Source: Cherax quadricarinatus (taxonomy: Eukaryota > Arthropoda > Malacostraca > Decapoda > Parastacidae). From it: a stretch of DNA of 64,000 nucleotides. Numbering within the stretch: the first letter of the stretch is position 1; the number at the start of each line of letters is the position of its first letter. The stretch spans positions 32,743,514 to 32,807,513 of the forward strand of contig NC_091325.1 in assembly GCF_038502225.1 (NCBI RefSeq). Reading direction: 5' to 3'. Positions 43,271 to 55,890 of the stretch are shown here, in pieces. The notes under the pieces are model-generated. The model ran no database searches and was not told the DNA's origin. It saw only the letters and a program-made list of their open reading frames with translations. Made by a program: the position numbers and the translations under genes.

Positions 43271-43290
43271 CATACTCAAACACACACACA
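40535..43290 (+). mobile_element. CR1/L2-like LINE copy P6, near-complete ORF2
   Basis: Starts AGAGCAATGGTGGACACAC in (AC)n, mid-endonuclease, and runs to a 3' UTR with two AATTAGGTGAGTAC repeats, then (AC)n mixed with other motifs (43064-43290). Confidence 0.93.
40541..42987 (+). pseudogene. CR1/L2-like ORF2 (EN C-terminus, RT, C-terminal domain)
   Basis: The best coding copy: 710 open codons to 42673, then 111 codons in a second frame to 42987. The endonuclease part has LLVMGDFNHREIDW and LGASDHVVLCF. The linker is Lys/Arg-rich (RKTTVKDEVIRLRTEGGELT). The RT shows KAMGPDNISPWVL, NYRPVSLT, QHGFMEGKSC, FLDCRKAFDTVPH, SGVPQGSVLGPVLF and LFADDVKLM, with both catalytic Asp residues intact. A 46-base deletion at about 42642, with TCAAG on both sides, removes the KLEKVQRFATRLVPEL region and shifts the frame. 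The N-terminal third of the endonuclease is missing by 5' truncation. RT activity in principle is possible; autonomous movement is not. Confidence 0.9.
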
Positions 43291-43583
43291 TTGCCAGACT
43301 CACACATACACTCCCCCCCTCCCCCACCGACATCTCACTCCTTCACCTGATCCCTCCCCTCTCTCTTTCACCCTCCCCCTCCCCACCTCTCCCTCCTTCC
43401 CCCTCTCCCTCTCCCACTCACCCACTTGCTTCTACCTCCTTCCCACTCCCCCTCCCCACTACTCTCCCACATAGCCACAGTTCCTCCACTACCTCCCCCC
43501 CCACACTCTGACATACACAATACCAACCTAACATACAGAATTACATAGGTTTCCCACTCTGAGGCAATCAGGATAAAACAAAA

Positions 43584-44600
43584 ATGGATTGCCAGAGAGC
43601 AACAAGAAAAACCAAGGAACAGGAGGAGGAAACTGCAAAGGAAGATTGGGCAACAGAGCTCACTAAAGGGAAACATGAATGTGAAAAGAAACTAGAAGAA
43701 CTTAGCATGAGAATGGAAGAGAGGATAGATATGGAAAGCAGGAAGAGGAAGGTGCAAGTCAAAGCAGCAGAGGCCAGGATACAGAGTTAAGAAGAGGAAC
43801 TGAAAAATCTGAAACAGCCTAAAGAACTAAAGAACATTTTGGGATTGACAACAGAGACTGCTGCCTCAGCCACAAATAAGGGGACTGTAGGGAAAGAAGG
43901 AGCAAAACAGCATGTAGAAGCTCAATCAGAGGAGACTGTAGTAAATGAAAGAGCTAAGCTATATGTGGAGGCCCTAACAGACCACAGCAGAGCCCAGGGA
44001 AAGCCGAGAAGGAAAACTGACAGGCCACTGAGCCCAAGTACATTAGCTAGCAAAACTGAAGAAAGGAAAGCTGCAATGGAGGAAATCAAATTGAATGATG
44101 GGATACACAGGGATATGCAGTGGGAGAATGAAAGGGTGAGGTCAGTCTTTGTGTATGGGCTCCAGGAAATTGAAGGGGAAACATATGAAGCAAGAAAACA
44201 AGGGGAAAAAAAGTAATTGAAAGCATCATGAAAGCAATAGGAGAAGACGACATGACCCAGCTGGAAAATTTTCGGAGAATAGGGGGGTTTGTATAAAAAA
44301 GAACCCGGCCAGTGAAAGTGACCTTCAAGGCAGAATTGACTCGGAACAGGATCCTGCAGGAGAAAGCATGATTAAGGGACATGCCGGCATACAGGAAGGT
44401 GTATCTCGACCGCGACAGAACACAAGCAGAAAGGCAGAAACAGAGAGAGATGGTACAAAGGCGAAAGGAGGAAAGAGAGGGGATGGAGAAGACAGACAGG
44501 AGATCCCAGACACAGGAAGATCAAATACAGCCTCCCTCACAACTTCATATAGAAGCCTCCCAACCAGGTCAACCCCAGTGCAACCAAACACTCTAAACCA
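43584..44600 (+). pseudogene. CR1/L2-like ORF1: coiled coil and RRM-like domain
   Basis: The N-terminal 125 residues are strongly charged (ECEKKLEELSMRMEERIDME), as in a coiled coil. A TAA at 43788-43790 breaks the frame, which then continues unchanged. The RRM-like part starts at RVRSVFVYGLQEIEGETYEA. A shift in the run of A near 44205 moves it to another frame: ENFRRIGGFV, stop, KRTRPVKVTFKAELTRNRIL, then a TGA. The C-terminal part is VYLDRDRTQAERQKQREM. L1-type ORF1 proteins have this order and bind the RNA. At least two stops and one shift make it non-functional. Confidence 0.72.
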
Positions 44601-44739
44601 AAACACCCATGCCACATCCAATGCCCCCACCCACTGCATTACAAACTCCACCCCCACAGGTACCACCCATAGTTCCTTATCAGGTCTCCCACTTCCCAAA
44701 CCCCAATACACCTCTCAAACCACAATCTTAGAAAAGAAG

Positions 44740-47383
44740 TTGAAGGTGTGGTATACAAATGCAGATGGAATAACAAATAAGTATGAGGAGTGGTACGAAA
44801 GAATCGAGGAGACATCCCCACACATAATAGCACTCACAGAAACAAAACTCACCAGAATAATAACAGATTCAATCTTTCCATCCAGATATCAAATCCTCAG
44901 GAAAGACAGAGGGAGAAGAGGGGGAGGAGGAGTTGCACTGCTCATTAAAAACCAGTGGGGGTTTGAGAAAATGGAAGGAATGGATTGCACGGGCGAAAAG
45001 GACTACTTAGTAGGATCAATCCAGTCTGAGGGACATAAGGTGATAATTGCAGTAATGTACAACCCACCACAGAACTGCAGGAGGCCAAGAGAAGAATACG
45101 GTGAGAGCAACAGAGCAATGGTCGACACACTAGCCGAGGTGGCCAGGACAGCACACACGGGGGGAGCAAAGTTACTAGTTATGGGTGATTTCAATCACGA
45201 GGAGATTGACTGGGAAAACCTGGAGCCCCATGGGGGTCCCGAAACATTGAGAGCCAAGATGATGGATGTGGTACTGGAAAACCTCATGCATCAACATGTT
45301 AGAGACACTACCAGAGAGAGAGGAGAGGAGAGGATGAACCAGCACTGACAGGAAAACCAGTACAAGAAATGATGGACTATGTGGCAACAAAATACAAGGA
45401 GGCAGAGGAGAGGTTTGTTCCCAAGGGAAAAAGAAATAATGGGAAGAACAGAACGAGTCCTTGGTTCACCGAAAGGTGTAGGGAGGCAAAAACTAGGTGT
45501 ACTAGAGAATGGAAAAGGTACAGAAGACAGAGAACTCAGGAAAGTAAAGATATTAGCCGAAGAGCCAGAAACAAATATGCACAGATAAGAAGGGAGGCTC
45601 AGCGGCAATACGAAAATGACATTGCATCGAAAGTCAAGACTGACCCGAAGCTGTTGTACAGCCACATCAGGAGGAAAACAACAGTCAAGGACCAGGTAAT
45701 CAGACTGAGGAAGGGTGATGGGGAATTCACAAGAAACGACCGGGAGGTATGTCAGGAGCTCAACACAAGATTTAACGAAGTATTTACAGTGGAAACCAGT
45801 AGGACTCCAGGAAATCAACGCAGGGGGGGTGCACCAGCAAGTGCTGGATGAGGTACATATAACCAAGGAGGAGGTGAAGCTGCTGCTATGCGAACTTGAC
45901 ACCTCAAAGGCGGTGGGACCAGACAACATCTCTCCGTGGGTCCTTAAAGAGTGAGCAGAGATATTGTGTGTACCGTTAACAAACATCTTCAACCAACACA
46001 TCATTTGAAACTGAGCAACTTCCCGAGGTATGGAAGATGGCAAATGTAGTCCCAATTTTTAAAAAGGGAGACAGACATGAGGCACTAAACTACAGACCTG
46101 TATCACTAACGTGTATAGTATGCAAGGTCATGGACAAGATCATCAGGAGGAGAGTGGTGGAGCACCTGGAAAGAAACAAGTGTATAATTGACAACCAGCA
46201 TGGTTTCAGGGAGGGAAAATCCTGTGTCACAAACCTACTAGAGTTTTATGACAAGGTGACAGAAGTAAGACAAGAGAGAGAGGGGTGGATCGACTGCATT
46301 TTTTTGGACTACAAGAAGGCCTTCGACACAGTTCCTCACAAGAGGTTACTGCAAAAGCTATAGGATCAGGCACACATAACAGGAAAGGCACTGCAATGGA
46401 TCAGAGAATACCTGACAGGGAGGGAACAACGAGTCATGGTACGTGACGAGGTGTCAGAGTGGGCGCCTGTGACAAGCGGGGTTCCACAGGGGTCAGCCCT
46501 AGGACCTGTGCTGTTCTTGGTATATGTGAATGACATAACGGAAGGGATAGACTCAGAAGTGTCCTTGTTTGCAGACGATGTGAAGTTAATGAGAAGAATC
46601 AAATCGGATGAGGATTAGGCAGGACTACAAAGAGATATGGACATGCTACAAGCCTGGTCCAGCAACTGGCTCCTTGAGTTTAACCCTGCCAAATGCAAAG
46701 TCATGAAGATTGGGGAAGGGCAAAGAAGACCGCAGACACAATATAGTTTAGATGGCCAAAGTCTGCAAACCTCACTCAAGGAAAAAGATCTGGGGGTGAG
46801 TATAACACCGAGCATATCTCCCGAGGCGCACATGAATCAGATAACTGCTGCAGCATACGGGCGCCTGGCAAACCTATGGATAGCGTTCCGATACCTCAGT
46901 AAGGATTCGTTCAAGACTCTGTATACCATTTACGTCAGGCCCATACTGGAGTATGCAGCACCAGTTTGGAATCCACACCTAGTCAAGCATGTCAAGAAAT
47001 TAGAGAAAGTGCAAAGGTTTGCAACAAGACTAGTCCCAGAGCTACGGGGATTGTCCTACGAAGAAAGGTTGAGGGAAATCGGCCTGACGACACTGGAGGC
47101 CAGGAGGGTCAGGGGAGACATGATAACGACATATAAAATACTGCAAGGAATAGACGAGGTGGATAAAGATGGGATGTTCCAGAGAAGGGACACAGACACA
47201 AGAGGTCACAATTGGAAGTTGAAGACTCAGATGAATCAAAGGGATGTTAGGAAGTATTTCTTCAGTCATAGAGTAGTCAAGCCGTGGAATAGCCTAGAAA
47301 GTGACGTAGTGGAGGCAGGAACCATACATAGTTTTAAGGCGAGGTATGATAAAGCTCATGGGACAGGGAGAGAGAGGACCTAG
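44740..47383 (+). pseudogene. CR1/L2-like ORF2 in P7, broken
   Basis: This copy keeps the endonuclease N-terminus: KVWYTNADGITNKYEEWYER, IIALTETKL, GGGGVALLIKNQ and LLVMGDFNHEEIDW. A deletion at about 45340 removes the SDH block and ends the frame (GEERMNQH, stop). The linker continues at 45369-45851, shifts after ETSRTPGNQ, and meets a TGA at 45952-45954. RT motifs ([51 protein letters not shown]) are read in pieces with stops at 46361 and 46616. The C-terminal domain is one open frame at 46637-47383. Many independent breaks indicate an older copy than P6. Confidence 0.88.
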
Positions 47384-47460
47384 TAGCAATAAGCGAAGAG
47401 GCGGGGCCAGGAGCTACGACTCGACCCCTGCAACCACAAATAGGTGAGTACAAATAGGTG

Positions 47461-47492
<32 letters not shown>

Positions 47493-47495
<3 letters not shown>

Positions 47496-48960
47496 TTGCA
47501 TAGTCACCCACATACATGGACGCTAGGAACAGGGAATTATTTCTTCAACTTTTGAGTAATCAGGAGTAAGAAGGATCTGGGGAGTAAAGTGATAGAAGAA
47601 AGATCGAATATATAGCTTTATAAAAGGTAGAATAAGACTCTTGATGCCAGGAGAAAGCAGTTTGTTTTATGTTGGTCAGACAGGTAAACGTCTTGAAGTT
47701 AGTTTAGCACAACATCACTACTCGATTCAACCAGTGTAGGAATCTAATATCATTTCTGTAATACTCAAATATTCAATAACCATACAAAATGGTCGTAAGC
47801 CAGAATTATAGGTCTTAATGCCAGTATTATACGTCCTAATAAGAAATATTCTAGAATCAGGAATTGTATAAAAATTATCATCTTTCACAATATAATAATA
47901 GCTTAGGTTTGTTTACACTAGATGGATTTATGAGTGATGTCATTGTACTTATTCTTTTACCCAGTAATTTCATGAATGATCCTGACTGCATTAAATTCCT
48001 CGATTCTCAGTGGATACCTGGATCACACGTGGTATCTATATGCTAAATACTCATTGTTTTTTTTACTGTAGACCTATTATAGCCAACAATTCTCAGGGAA
48101 ATATTACGTATTGTAAGCATTAATTTTCATAGACAGTACATGTGGGATTATACCCCAGCATCCCCAAGCAGACGTCCTTCCACCTCGACCTCAGAACCGT
48201 GTGGGATGAAAGTATGACCTATCTATGGGCTTCTTAATGAATCGGCGGTGAACCCATTTTCTAATGTACGGAAAAATACCTAGATGATTGCCAAATATCA
48301 ATATTTAAATGTTAAGTCTTTTACATCATATCGAAATTGACAGAATTTTTGATGACTGTAACATAAGCATTATGAAACACATTAGTATTATTAAAATCAA
48401 AAGTAAACGCTAAACATACAAGGGTGAAAGAGCGATGCATATTTGGATGTGATAAACATGGAATACGGGAAGATCATAGACCAGTGAGGGTGAGAAGTCT
48501 GCAAGAGTCAGTCAATAAGATTAGTAGGGAGACGGTAAATGGGCAAAAATATAATCAAAGTTGTTGTGATAAAAAGTTACAGACATAAAATAAAAGTGGA
48601 TGTGCTTGCAAAAGTAGGGCTGTCAGCGAGGAAGATACATAAGACAAGTGTGTGAGGGCTGTGACGACGTCAGAGATACATCCTGCCTGCCCCGCCATAC
48701 ATAATGTGGAGATATATTGAATAATATCTGTATAACACTGTTCTCCATGCATTTATATCCATTCTGTAGTACAGAGTCCAGAACTGAACTACGTAATATA
48801 GGTGAAGTCTTACTAATGATGTATAGATCTGTTGTATAACTTCTGGACTAATTTTGTTTGTACTTTTTAATATATATATCCCAGTTAGCCTACTAAAAAC
48901 ATTCCATAATAATGGGAAAAACTACGTTTAACCTGGAAACGTTAAATAATTTTGGAAAAC
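47493..48960. other. unassigned AT-rich sequence
   Basis: About 1.5 kb with no supported frame. The 48760-48890 part faintly resembles old LINE 3' sequence, but not enough to call. Confidence 0.45.
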
Positions 48961-48974
48961 TCTTTTGAACTCAG

Positions 48975-49210
48975 CACAACACGAAAATTTTTCAGAACAC
49001 TGGAAAAACTTGCTAAACCCTGGGAAAATTTGCAAAACACTGGGAAAATTTGCAAAACACTGGGAAAATCTGTCAAACACTGGCAAACCTGATAAACTCA
49101 GGGAAGCCTACAAAATACTGAGAAACCTACAACATACTGGGGAAACCTGCAAAACACTGGGGAAACCTGCAAAACAATGGAAAACTTACAAAACACTAGA
49201 AAAGCCTGCA
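48975..49210. repeat. 20-bp repeat, diverged left zone
   Basis: Units such as GGGAAAATTTGCAAAACACT repeated about 11 times with drift. Same period and same GGGAA start as the main array. Confidence 0.85.
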
Positions 49211-52200
49211 AACACTATGAAACACCAGGGAACACTATGAAACACCAGGGAACACTGTGAAACACCAGGGAACACTGTGAAACACCAGGGAACACTATGA
49301 AACCTCAGAGAACACTTTGAAATACCAGGGAATACTACGAATCAACCGGGAACACTATGAAACACCAGGGAACACTATGAAACACCAGGGAACACTATGA
49401 AACACCAGGGAACACTATGAAACACCAGGGAACACTATGAAACACCAGGGAACACTATGAAACACTAGGGAACACTATGAAACACTAGGGAACACTATGA
49501 ATCAACCGGGAACACTATGAAACACCAGGGAACACTATGAAACACCAGGGAACACTATGAAACACCAGGGAACACTATGAAACACTAGGGAACACTATGA
49601 ATCAACCGGGAACACTATGAAACACCAGGGAACACTATGAAACACTAGGGAACACTATGAATCAACCGGGAACACTATGAAACACCAGGGAACACTATGA
49701 AACACCAGGGAACACTATGAAACTCCAGGGAACACTATGAAACACCAGAGAACACTATGAAACACCAGGGAACACTTTGAAACACCAGGGAACACTATGA
49801 AACACCAGGGAACACTTTGAAACACCAGAGAACACTATGAAACACCAGGGAACACTATGAAACACCAGAGAACACTATGAAACACCACGGAACACTATGA
49901 AACACCAGGGAACATTATGAAACTCCAGGGAACACTATGAAACACCAGGGAACACTATGAAACACCAGGGAACACTATGAAACACCAGGGAACATTATGA
50001 AACTCCAGGGAACACTATGAAACACCAGGGAACACTATGAAACACCAGGGAACACTATGAAACACCAGAGAACACTATGAAACTCCAGGGAACACTATGA
50101 GGGAACACTATGAAACACCAGGGAACACTATGAAACACCAGGGAACACTATGAAACACCAGGGAACACTTTGAAACACCAGAGAACACTATGAAACACCA
50201 GGGAACACTATGAAACACCAGAGAACACTATGAAACACCACGGAACACTATGAAACTCCAGGGAACACTATGAAACACTAGGGAACACTATGAAACACCA
50301 GAGAACACTATGAAACACCACGGAACACTATGAAACTCCAGGGAACACTATGAAACACTAGGGAACACTATGAAACACTAGGGAACACTATGAAACACCA
50401 GAGAACACTATGAAACACCACGGAACACTATGAAACTCCAGGGAACACTATGAAACTCCAGGGAACACTATGAAACACTAGGGAACACTATGAAACACTA
50501 GGGAACACTATGAAACACCAAACACTATGAAACACAAGGGAACACTATGAAACACCAGGGAACACTTTGAAACACCAGGGAACACTATGAAACACCAGGG
50601 AACACTATGAAACACCAGGGAACACTATGAAACACCAGGGAACACTATGAAACACCAGGGAACACTATGAAACACCAGGGAACACTATGAAACACCAGGG
50701 AACACTATGAAACTCCAGGGAACACTATGAAACACTAGGGAACACTATGAAACACTAGGGAACACTATGAAACACCAGAGAACACTATGAAACACCAGGG
50801 AACACTTGAAACACTAGGGAACACTATGAAACTCCAGGGAACACTTGAAACACTAGGGAACACTATGAAACACTAGGGAACACTATGAAACACCAGAGAA
50901 CACTATGAAACTCCAGGGAACACTATGAAACACCAGGGAACACTATGAAACACCAGGGAACACTATGAAACACCAGGGAACACTATGAATCAACCGGGAA
51001 CACTATGAAACACCAGGGAACACTATGAATCAACCGGGAACACTATGAAACACCAGGGAACACTATGAATCAACCGGGAACACTATGAAACACCAGAGAA
51101 CACTATGAAACACCAGGGAACACTATGAATCAACTGGGAACACTTGAAACACCAGGGAACACTATGAAACACCAGGGAACACTATGAAACACCAGGGAAC
51201 ATTATGAAACTCCAGGGAACACTATGAAACACCAGGGAACACTATGAAACACCAGGGAACACTTTGAAACACCAGGGAACACTATGAAACAACCGGGAAC
51301 ACTATGAAACACCAGGGAACACTTGAAACACCACGGAACACTATGAAACACCAGGGAACACTATGAAACACCAGGGAACACTATGAAACACCAGGGAACA
51401 CTATGAAACACCAGGGAACACTATGAAACACCAGGGAACACTATGAAACACCAGGGAACACTATGAAACACCAGGGAACACTATGAAACACCAGGGAACA
51501 CTATGAAACACCAGGGAACACTATGAAACACCAGGGAACACTATGAAACACCAGGGAACACTTTGAAACACCAGGGAACACTATGAAACACCAGGGAACA
51601 CTTTGAAACACCACGGAACACTATGAAACACCAGAGAACACTATGAAACACCAGGGAACACTATGAAACACCAGGGAACACTATGAAACACCAGGGAACA
51701 CTATGAAACACCAGGGAACACTATGAAACACCAGGGAACACTATGAAACACCAGGGAACACTATGAAACACCAGAGAACACTATGAAACACCAGGGAACA
51801 CTATGAAACACCAGGGAACACTATGAAACACCAGGGAACACTATGAAACACCAGGGAACACTATGAAACACCAGGGAACACTATGAAACACCAGGGAACA
51901 CTATGAAACACCAGGGAACACTATGAAACACCAGAGAACACTATGAAACACCAGGGAACACTATGAAACACCAGAGAACACTATGAAACACCAGGGAACA
52001 CTATGAAACACCAGGGAACACTATGAAACACCAGGGAACACTATGAAACTCCAGGGAACACTATGAAACACCAGAGAACACTATGAAACACCAGGGAACA
52101 CTATGAAACATCAAGGAACACTATGAAACACCAGGGAACACTATGAAACACCAGGGAACACTATGAAACACCACGGAACACTATGAATCAACAGGGAACA

Positions 52201-53165
52201 CTATGAAACACCAGGGAACACTATGAAACACCAGGGAACACTATGAAACATCAAGGAACACTATGAAACACCCCGGAACACTATGAATCAACAGGGAACA
52301 CTATGAAACACCAGGGAACACTATGAAACACCAGGGAACACTATGAAACACCAGGGAACATTATGAAACACCAGGGAACACTATGGAACACCAGAGAACA
52401 CTATGAAACACCAGAGAACACTATAAAACACCAGGGAACACTATGAAACACCAGGGAACACTATGAAACACCAGGGAACACTATGAATCAACAGGGAACA
52501 CTATGAAACACCAGGGAACACTATGAAACACCAGGGAACACTATGAAACACCAGAGAACACTATGGAACACCAGAGAACACTATGAAACTCCAGGGAACA
52601 CCATGAAACACCAGAGAACACTATGAAACACCAGGGAACACTATGAAACACCAGGGAACACTATGAAACACCAGGGAACACTATGAAACACCAGGGAACA
52701 CTATGAAACTCCAGGGAACACCATGAAACACCAGAGAACACTATAAAACACCAGGGAACACTATGAAACACCAGGGAACACTATGAAACACCAGGGAACA
52801 CTATGAAACTCCAGGGAACACCATGAAACACCAGAGAACACTATAAAACACCAGGGAACACTATGAAACACCAGGGAACACTATGAAACACCAGGGAACA
52901 CTATGAAACACCAGAGAACACTATGGAACACCAGAGAACACTATAAATCAACCGGGAACACTATGAAACACCAGGGAACATTATGAATCAACCGGGAACA
53001 CTATGAAACACCAGAGAACACTATGAATCAACCGGGAACACTATGAAACACCAGGGAACACTATGAAACACCAGGGAACAATATGAAGAACCTGGGGACA
53101 GTATGAAACACCAGGCAACACTATGATACACCAGGAAACACTATGAAACACCAGGAATCACTACT
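49211..53165. repeat. 20-bp satellite, about 195 units
   Basis: The consensus unit is GGGAACACTATGAAACACCA. Common variants are GAATCAACC for GAAACACCA, ACTCC for CACC, and CAGAG or CACGG at the junction. Because 20 is not a multiple of three and the unit holds TGA (plus strand) and TAG (minus strand), all six frames are closed, so it is non-coding. Phase breaks occur at 50101 and 50521 and as single-base losses (CACTTGAAAC). Local higher-order repeats of 4-5 units occur around 50241-50520. Units at 51350-51900 are the most uniform. Confidence 0.98.
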
Positions 53166-53221
53166 AAACGTTGGGAAATAACTTCAGGAAACACCGATAG
53201 CGCTGCTTGAAACCTATACCT

Positions 53222-53575
53222 GACACTTTTTAAGAACCAGGGAACACCGGGGAACACCGGGGAACACCGGGAAACACCGGGGAGCACCCGGGAACACCGG
53301 AGAGCACCAGGGAACACCAGGAAACACTGGGGAACACCAAACAAAGCAGCATGGTTTCAGGAAACACCGGGAAATACCAGACAAAACAGCATGGTACCAG
53401 GAAACATCGGGAAATACCAGACATAACACCATGTTATCAGGAAACAATGGGAACACCAAACAAAGCTGCATGGTTCCAGGAAACACAGGGAAATACCAGA
53501 CAAAACAGTATGGTATCAGGAAACACCAGGAAATACCAGACAAAACAATATGGTATCAGGAAACACCAGGAGAAC
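53222..53575. repeat. right satellite zone, 10-20-bp then 40-bp units
   Basis: At 53222-53340 GGGAACACCG-type units alternate irregularly. At 53341-53575 there are six 40-bp units with CATGGTATCAGGAAACACC and GGGAAATACCAGACAAAACA, spaced 39-41 bp, which is twice the period of the main array. Confidence 0.88.
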
Positions 53576-53759
53576 GCTTGTATGTAGTGAATCCCTGAGA
53601 AAGATTAAGGGTTACCGGCAAACATCTGGAGACACAGAGGAAGACAATTAAGGCACACACTAGAGTACACGTTTTTATTGTGACGACGTCTGAATATGTT
53701 AATATCTTTACCAAGATATTTAGTTGCAGAAAACCCTAAGCAGTAGGACCCTAGGAAAA

Positions 53760-53952
53760 GAGTGGAGGAGAGTCGTGGAGCAGAGTCATGGAGAAGTATA
53801 GTGGAGCAGAGTCGTGGAACAGAGTCGTGGATCAGTATGATGGAGCAGAGTCGTGGAGGAGAGTCGTGGAGCAGAGTCGAGTAGGAGAGTCGTGGAGCAG
53901 AGTCGTGGAGTAGAGTTGTGGAGCATAATGGTGGAGGAAGTTAGTGGAGAAG
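53760..53952. repeat. 13-bp minisatellite
   Basis: Repeats of GAGTCGTGGAGCA with variants (GTGGAGGA, GTGGAACA, GTGGATCA), about 14 units. Confidence 0.85.
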
Positions 53953-54667
53953 CGTCGTTGTAGAGTGTCATAGTAGACTGGATGGGTGTCGTGATCAAGT
54001 TTTAACTCGGATTGCTTTTATTGTGGTCAAAGTGTTGGGTGGACAGTGAAGTGTTTGGTCAGGGTTATCATAAGGGAAAGACATAGGTGCAGGTAGATTT
54101 TGGTAGGGCTAACGTGGTAGGTTAGTGGTTCTCTTATTAGATATTATGGTGGAAGTGAAGATGTATAGGGGTGAGATCAATTTAATGATGTGATTATTGT
54201 TAGGGTGGTAGGTGAGGGTTGTTGTGTTGGAGGTGATCGTAGTAGTCATTGCAACAGTCAGTGGTCGAGAAATTTCAGTTGGATGGAGGTGGTGGTGGTG
54301 GTGGTGATGTTGGTGGTTGTAGTGGAGGTCGTATTCGCAATAGGGAAAAGAGTAAATTTTGGTGAGGAAAAAGTTGTAGTGTGGGTGACGTTATACGTGG
54401 ATCAGGTCATGGTTGGAGTCGCGGTGGGAAGAGAATTCTTGGAGAAGGGAGACAGGTGTGGTTGAGTTATAATAGAGGGGAGGTTTGCAAAGCATTAGTG
54501 GTTTTGTTCGGATAATGATCGTGATACTGAAGTGGTTCTTAAGCAATGGTGAGCATGTTGTGAGTTGTACTCGTAATATAGACTGTTCTGTCTGCTGGGT
54601 TGATTGTTATGAATGAGGGGCCGAAGCAATCCGGTTAATGGGGGCGATAGCGTTCATGGTTTAGAAT
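53953..54667. other. unassigned GT-rich sequence
   Basis: G- and T-rich, with a (GGT)-type run near 54290; no supported frame. Confidence 0.45.
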
Positions 54668-54775
54668 GGTCTTTGTAACACGCTGGCCCAGTGGCTAACG
54701 CGATGGTCTGGAGTTCTGAGACTCTCTGATCGCGGGTTCTAACTCCGCCCGTGGTATGGTTTGTAACGTGCTGGT
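54668..54775 (+). repeat. tRNA-derived SINE head
   Basis: CTGGCCCAGTGGCTAACGCG (A-box region), then about 35 bp on CGCGGGTTCTAACTCCG (B box), then GTGGTATGGTTTGT. The last part also follows the B box at 62533-62575, so both belong to one family. It is not a tRNA gene: the acceptor stem does not close. Confidence 0.78.
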
Positions 54776-54897
54776 TATTATTCATTTGTGTTCTTCTCAT
54801 TGGGCAGTTAGCGAAGAATGGGTGCCCATTGTTCAAGTGAGTCTTAGCAGTCATTTTGGTAGGAGTGTTAGCATGGATTCTTGGCTGTGAAACAGGG

Positions 54898-55110
54898 ACA
54901 GTGGTACCTTGGTATACGTCCAGCTCCCAACTCGAATAATTATGTAAGTGTATTTTTGTAACTGTTTATAAGTGCATTTTAGGGGGTCTGAAACGGATTA
55001 ATCTACTTTACATTAGTCCTTATGGGAACAAATTCGTTCGGTACTTGAAGAGATCGTCACATGAACAACCTTCTGGAATTAATTAAGGTCGTATACCGAG
55101 GTATCACTGT
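54898..55110. mobile_element. Tigger/pogo-like MITE
   Basis: 213 bp with inverted termini: left ACAGTGGTACCTTGGTATAC, right (reverse complement) ACAGTGATACCTCGGTATAC, 2 mismatches in 20. TA follows the right end; the left flank is GA, so one duplicated TA may have mutated. CAGTGGTACCTCGG-type ends are typical of pogo/Tigger elements. No transposase is encoded. Confidence 0.78.
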
Positions 55111-55249
55111 AGATAAAACTAAGTATCTGACGCAATCATGTAAGCACGTCACACAAGGTGTCTTGTCATTCAGAAGTGTTTGACTTTATGCAGGTATCAC
55201 GAAAGGTGTCTGAAATTCTGCAGATGTCATGAAAGGTGTCGAAAAAGAA

Positions 55250-55415
55250 AATTATGTACAGTTCAGAACATTTACTAAAGGAAATGTTTCGCCACGAGTG
55301 GCTTCTTCAGTTCTAATACACAGACAACTATGAAAATGAGTATAAATAGTGGCAGAAGTCAGGTGGAGTGTCGCGTGGGTAGAGGTAGTAGTGATAGTAG
55401 TAGTAGTAGTGCTAA

Positions 55416-55450
<35 letters not shown>

Positions 55451-55890
55451 ATGGAACTGTGGTGAGACGGGTAGAGTTAGAGAAGGACCTGTTGATGTCA
55501 TGCTACAGAGGTCTCCAGAATTGGTAATAATCATGTTGATTAGCAATTTTGAGATACTGTAACTACCGGACTTTTGATGGATAGTGTTACTGACGGTAAT
55601 TAAAGCAGCTTCTATGCACTTTCACCGTCTTAAATTGTCTTGTTTAATTACTATTGACTCTCACTGATTTTCATGAGGTGTCCAACATCGTCCCTATGTT
55701 GAACACACGCGTTTTCACGATCATCATTTCTGCAAGAGCTTTTGTGTTATCCTAATGTGCAGAGATCTGGCTGTTTTTTAACGACATATACTTTGTCACA
55801 CACCCCACATGGTATAGTGTATATTCCTGAACTTGTGCCAGTATGTATTTCCTGTGTGAGGTGCTGGAACATGAAAGTGGCTGCCCTTTG
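55250..55890 (-). pseudogene. Penelope-like element 3' end, GIY-YIG and pseudo-LTR
   Basis: On the minus strand SSGIYTIPCGVCDKVYVV (55845-55780) is the GIY-YIG front, with YVV in the place of YIG. Then, in a shifted frame, RNDDRENACVQHRDDVGHLM, and further codons with several stops to about 55530. A pseudo-LTR follows: (TAC)n at 55450-55385, CACTATTTATACTCATTTTC (TATA-like) and a hammerhead-like fold. The order nuclease, (TAC)n, TATA-like box, ribozyme is the same as at 32868-33797, although the sequences differ. The element is dead by stops and the altered YIG motif. Confidence 0.75.
55279..55318 (-). ncRNA. hammerhead ribozyme motif with consensus core
   Basis: Minus strand: CTGAAGA (55310-55304) matches the core CTGANGA exactly. 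A GCCA/TGGC stem II with CTCG loop follows, then GAAAC (55290-55286) and ATTTCC. Stem III would be AC with AT, one base off AC/GT, and stem I (GAA with TTC) is weak. The core and stem II are as expected for a PLE pseudo-LTR hammerhead; the cleavage side is damaged. Confidence 0.6.

Larger units (their letters stand above)
43291..47492 (+). mobile_element. CR1/L2-like LINE copy P7, near full length
   Basis: The only copy with both ORFs. A C-rich 5' region (43291-43583) is followed by ORF1 (43584-44600), ORF2 (44740-47383), the 3' UTR with two AAATAGGTGAGTAC repeats, and (AC)n (47464-47492). Confidence 0.88.

Noticed and set aside
43368..43676. Minus-strand Gly/Arg-rich frame
   Set aside because: It is the C-rich 5' region of LINE copy P7 read backwards.
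49211..53165. CRISPR-like array
   Set aside because: Units are contiguous 20-bp repeats without unique spacers, in a eukaryotic setting; this is a satellite.
53141..53587. Open frames of about 70-110 codons in the right satellite zone
   Set aside because: Low-complexity repeat translations on both strands; the 40-bp period is not a coding period.
54668..54775. tRNA gene
   Set aside because: A- and B-box-like segments are present, but the acceptor and anticodon stems do not close; a SINE head fits better.
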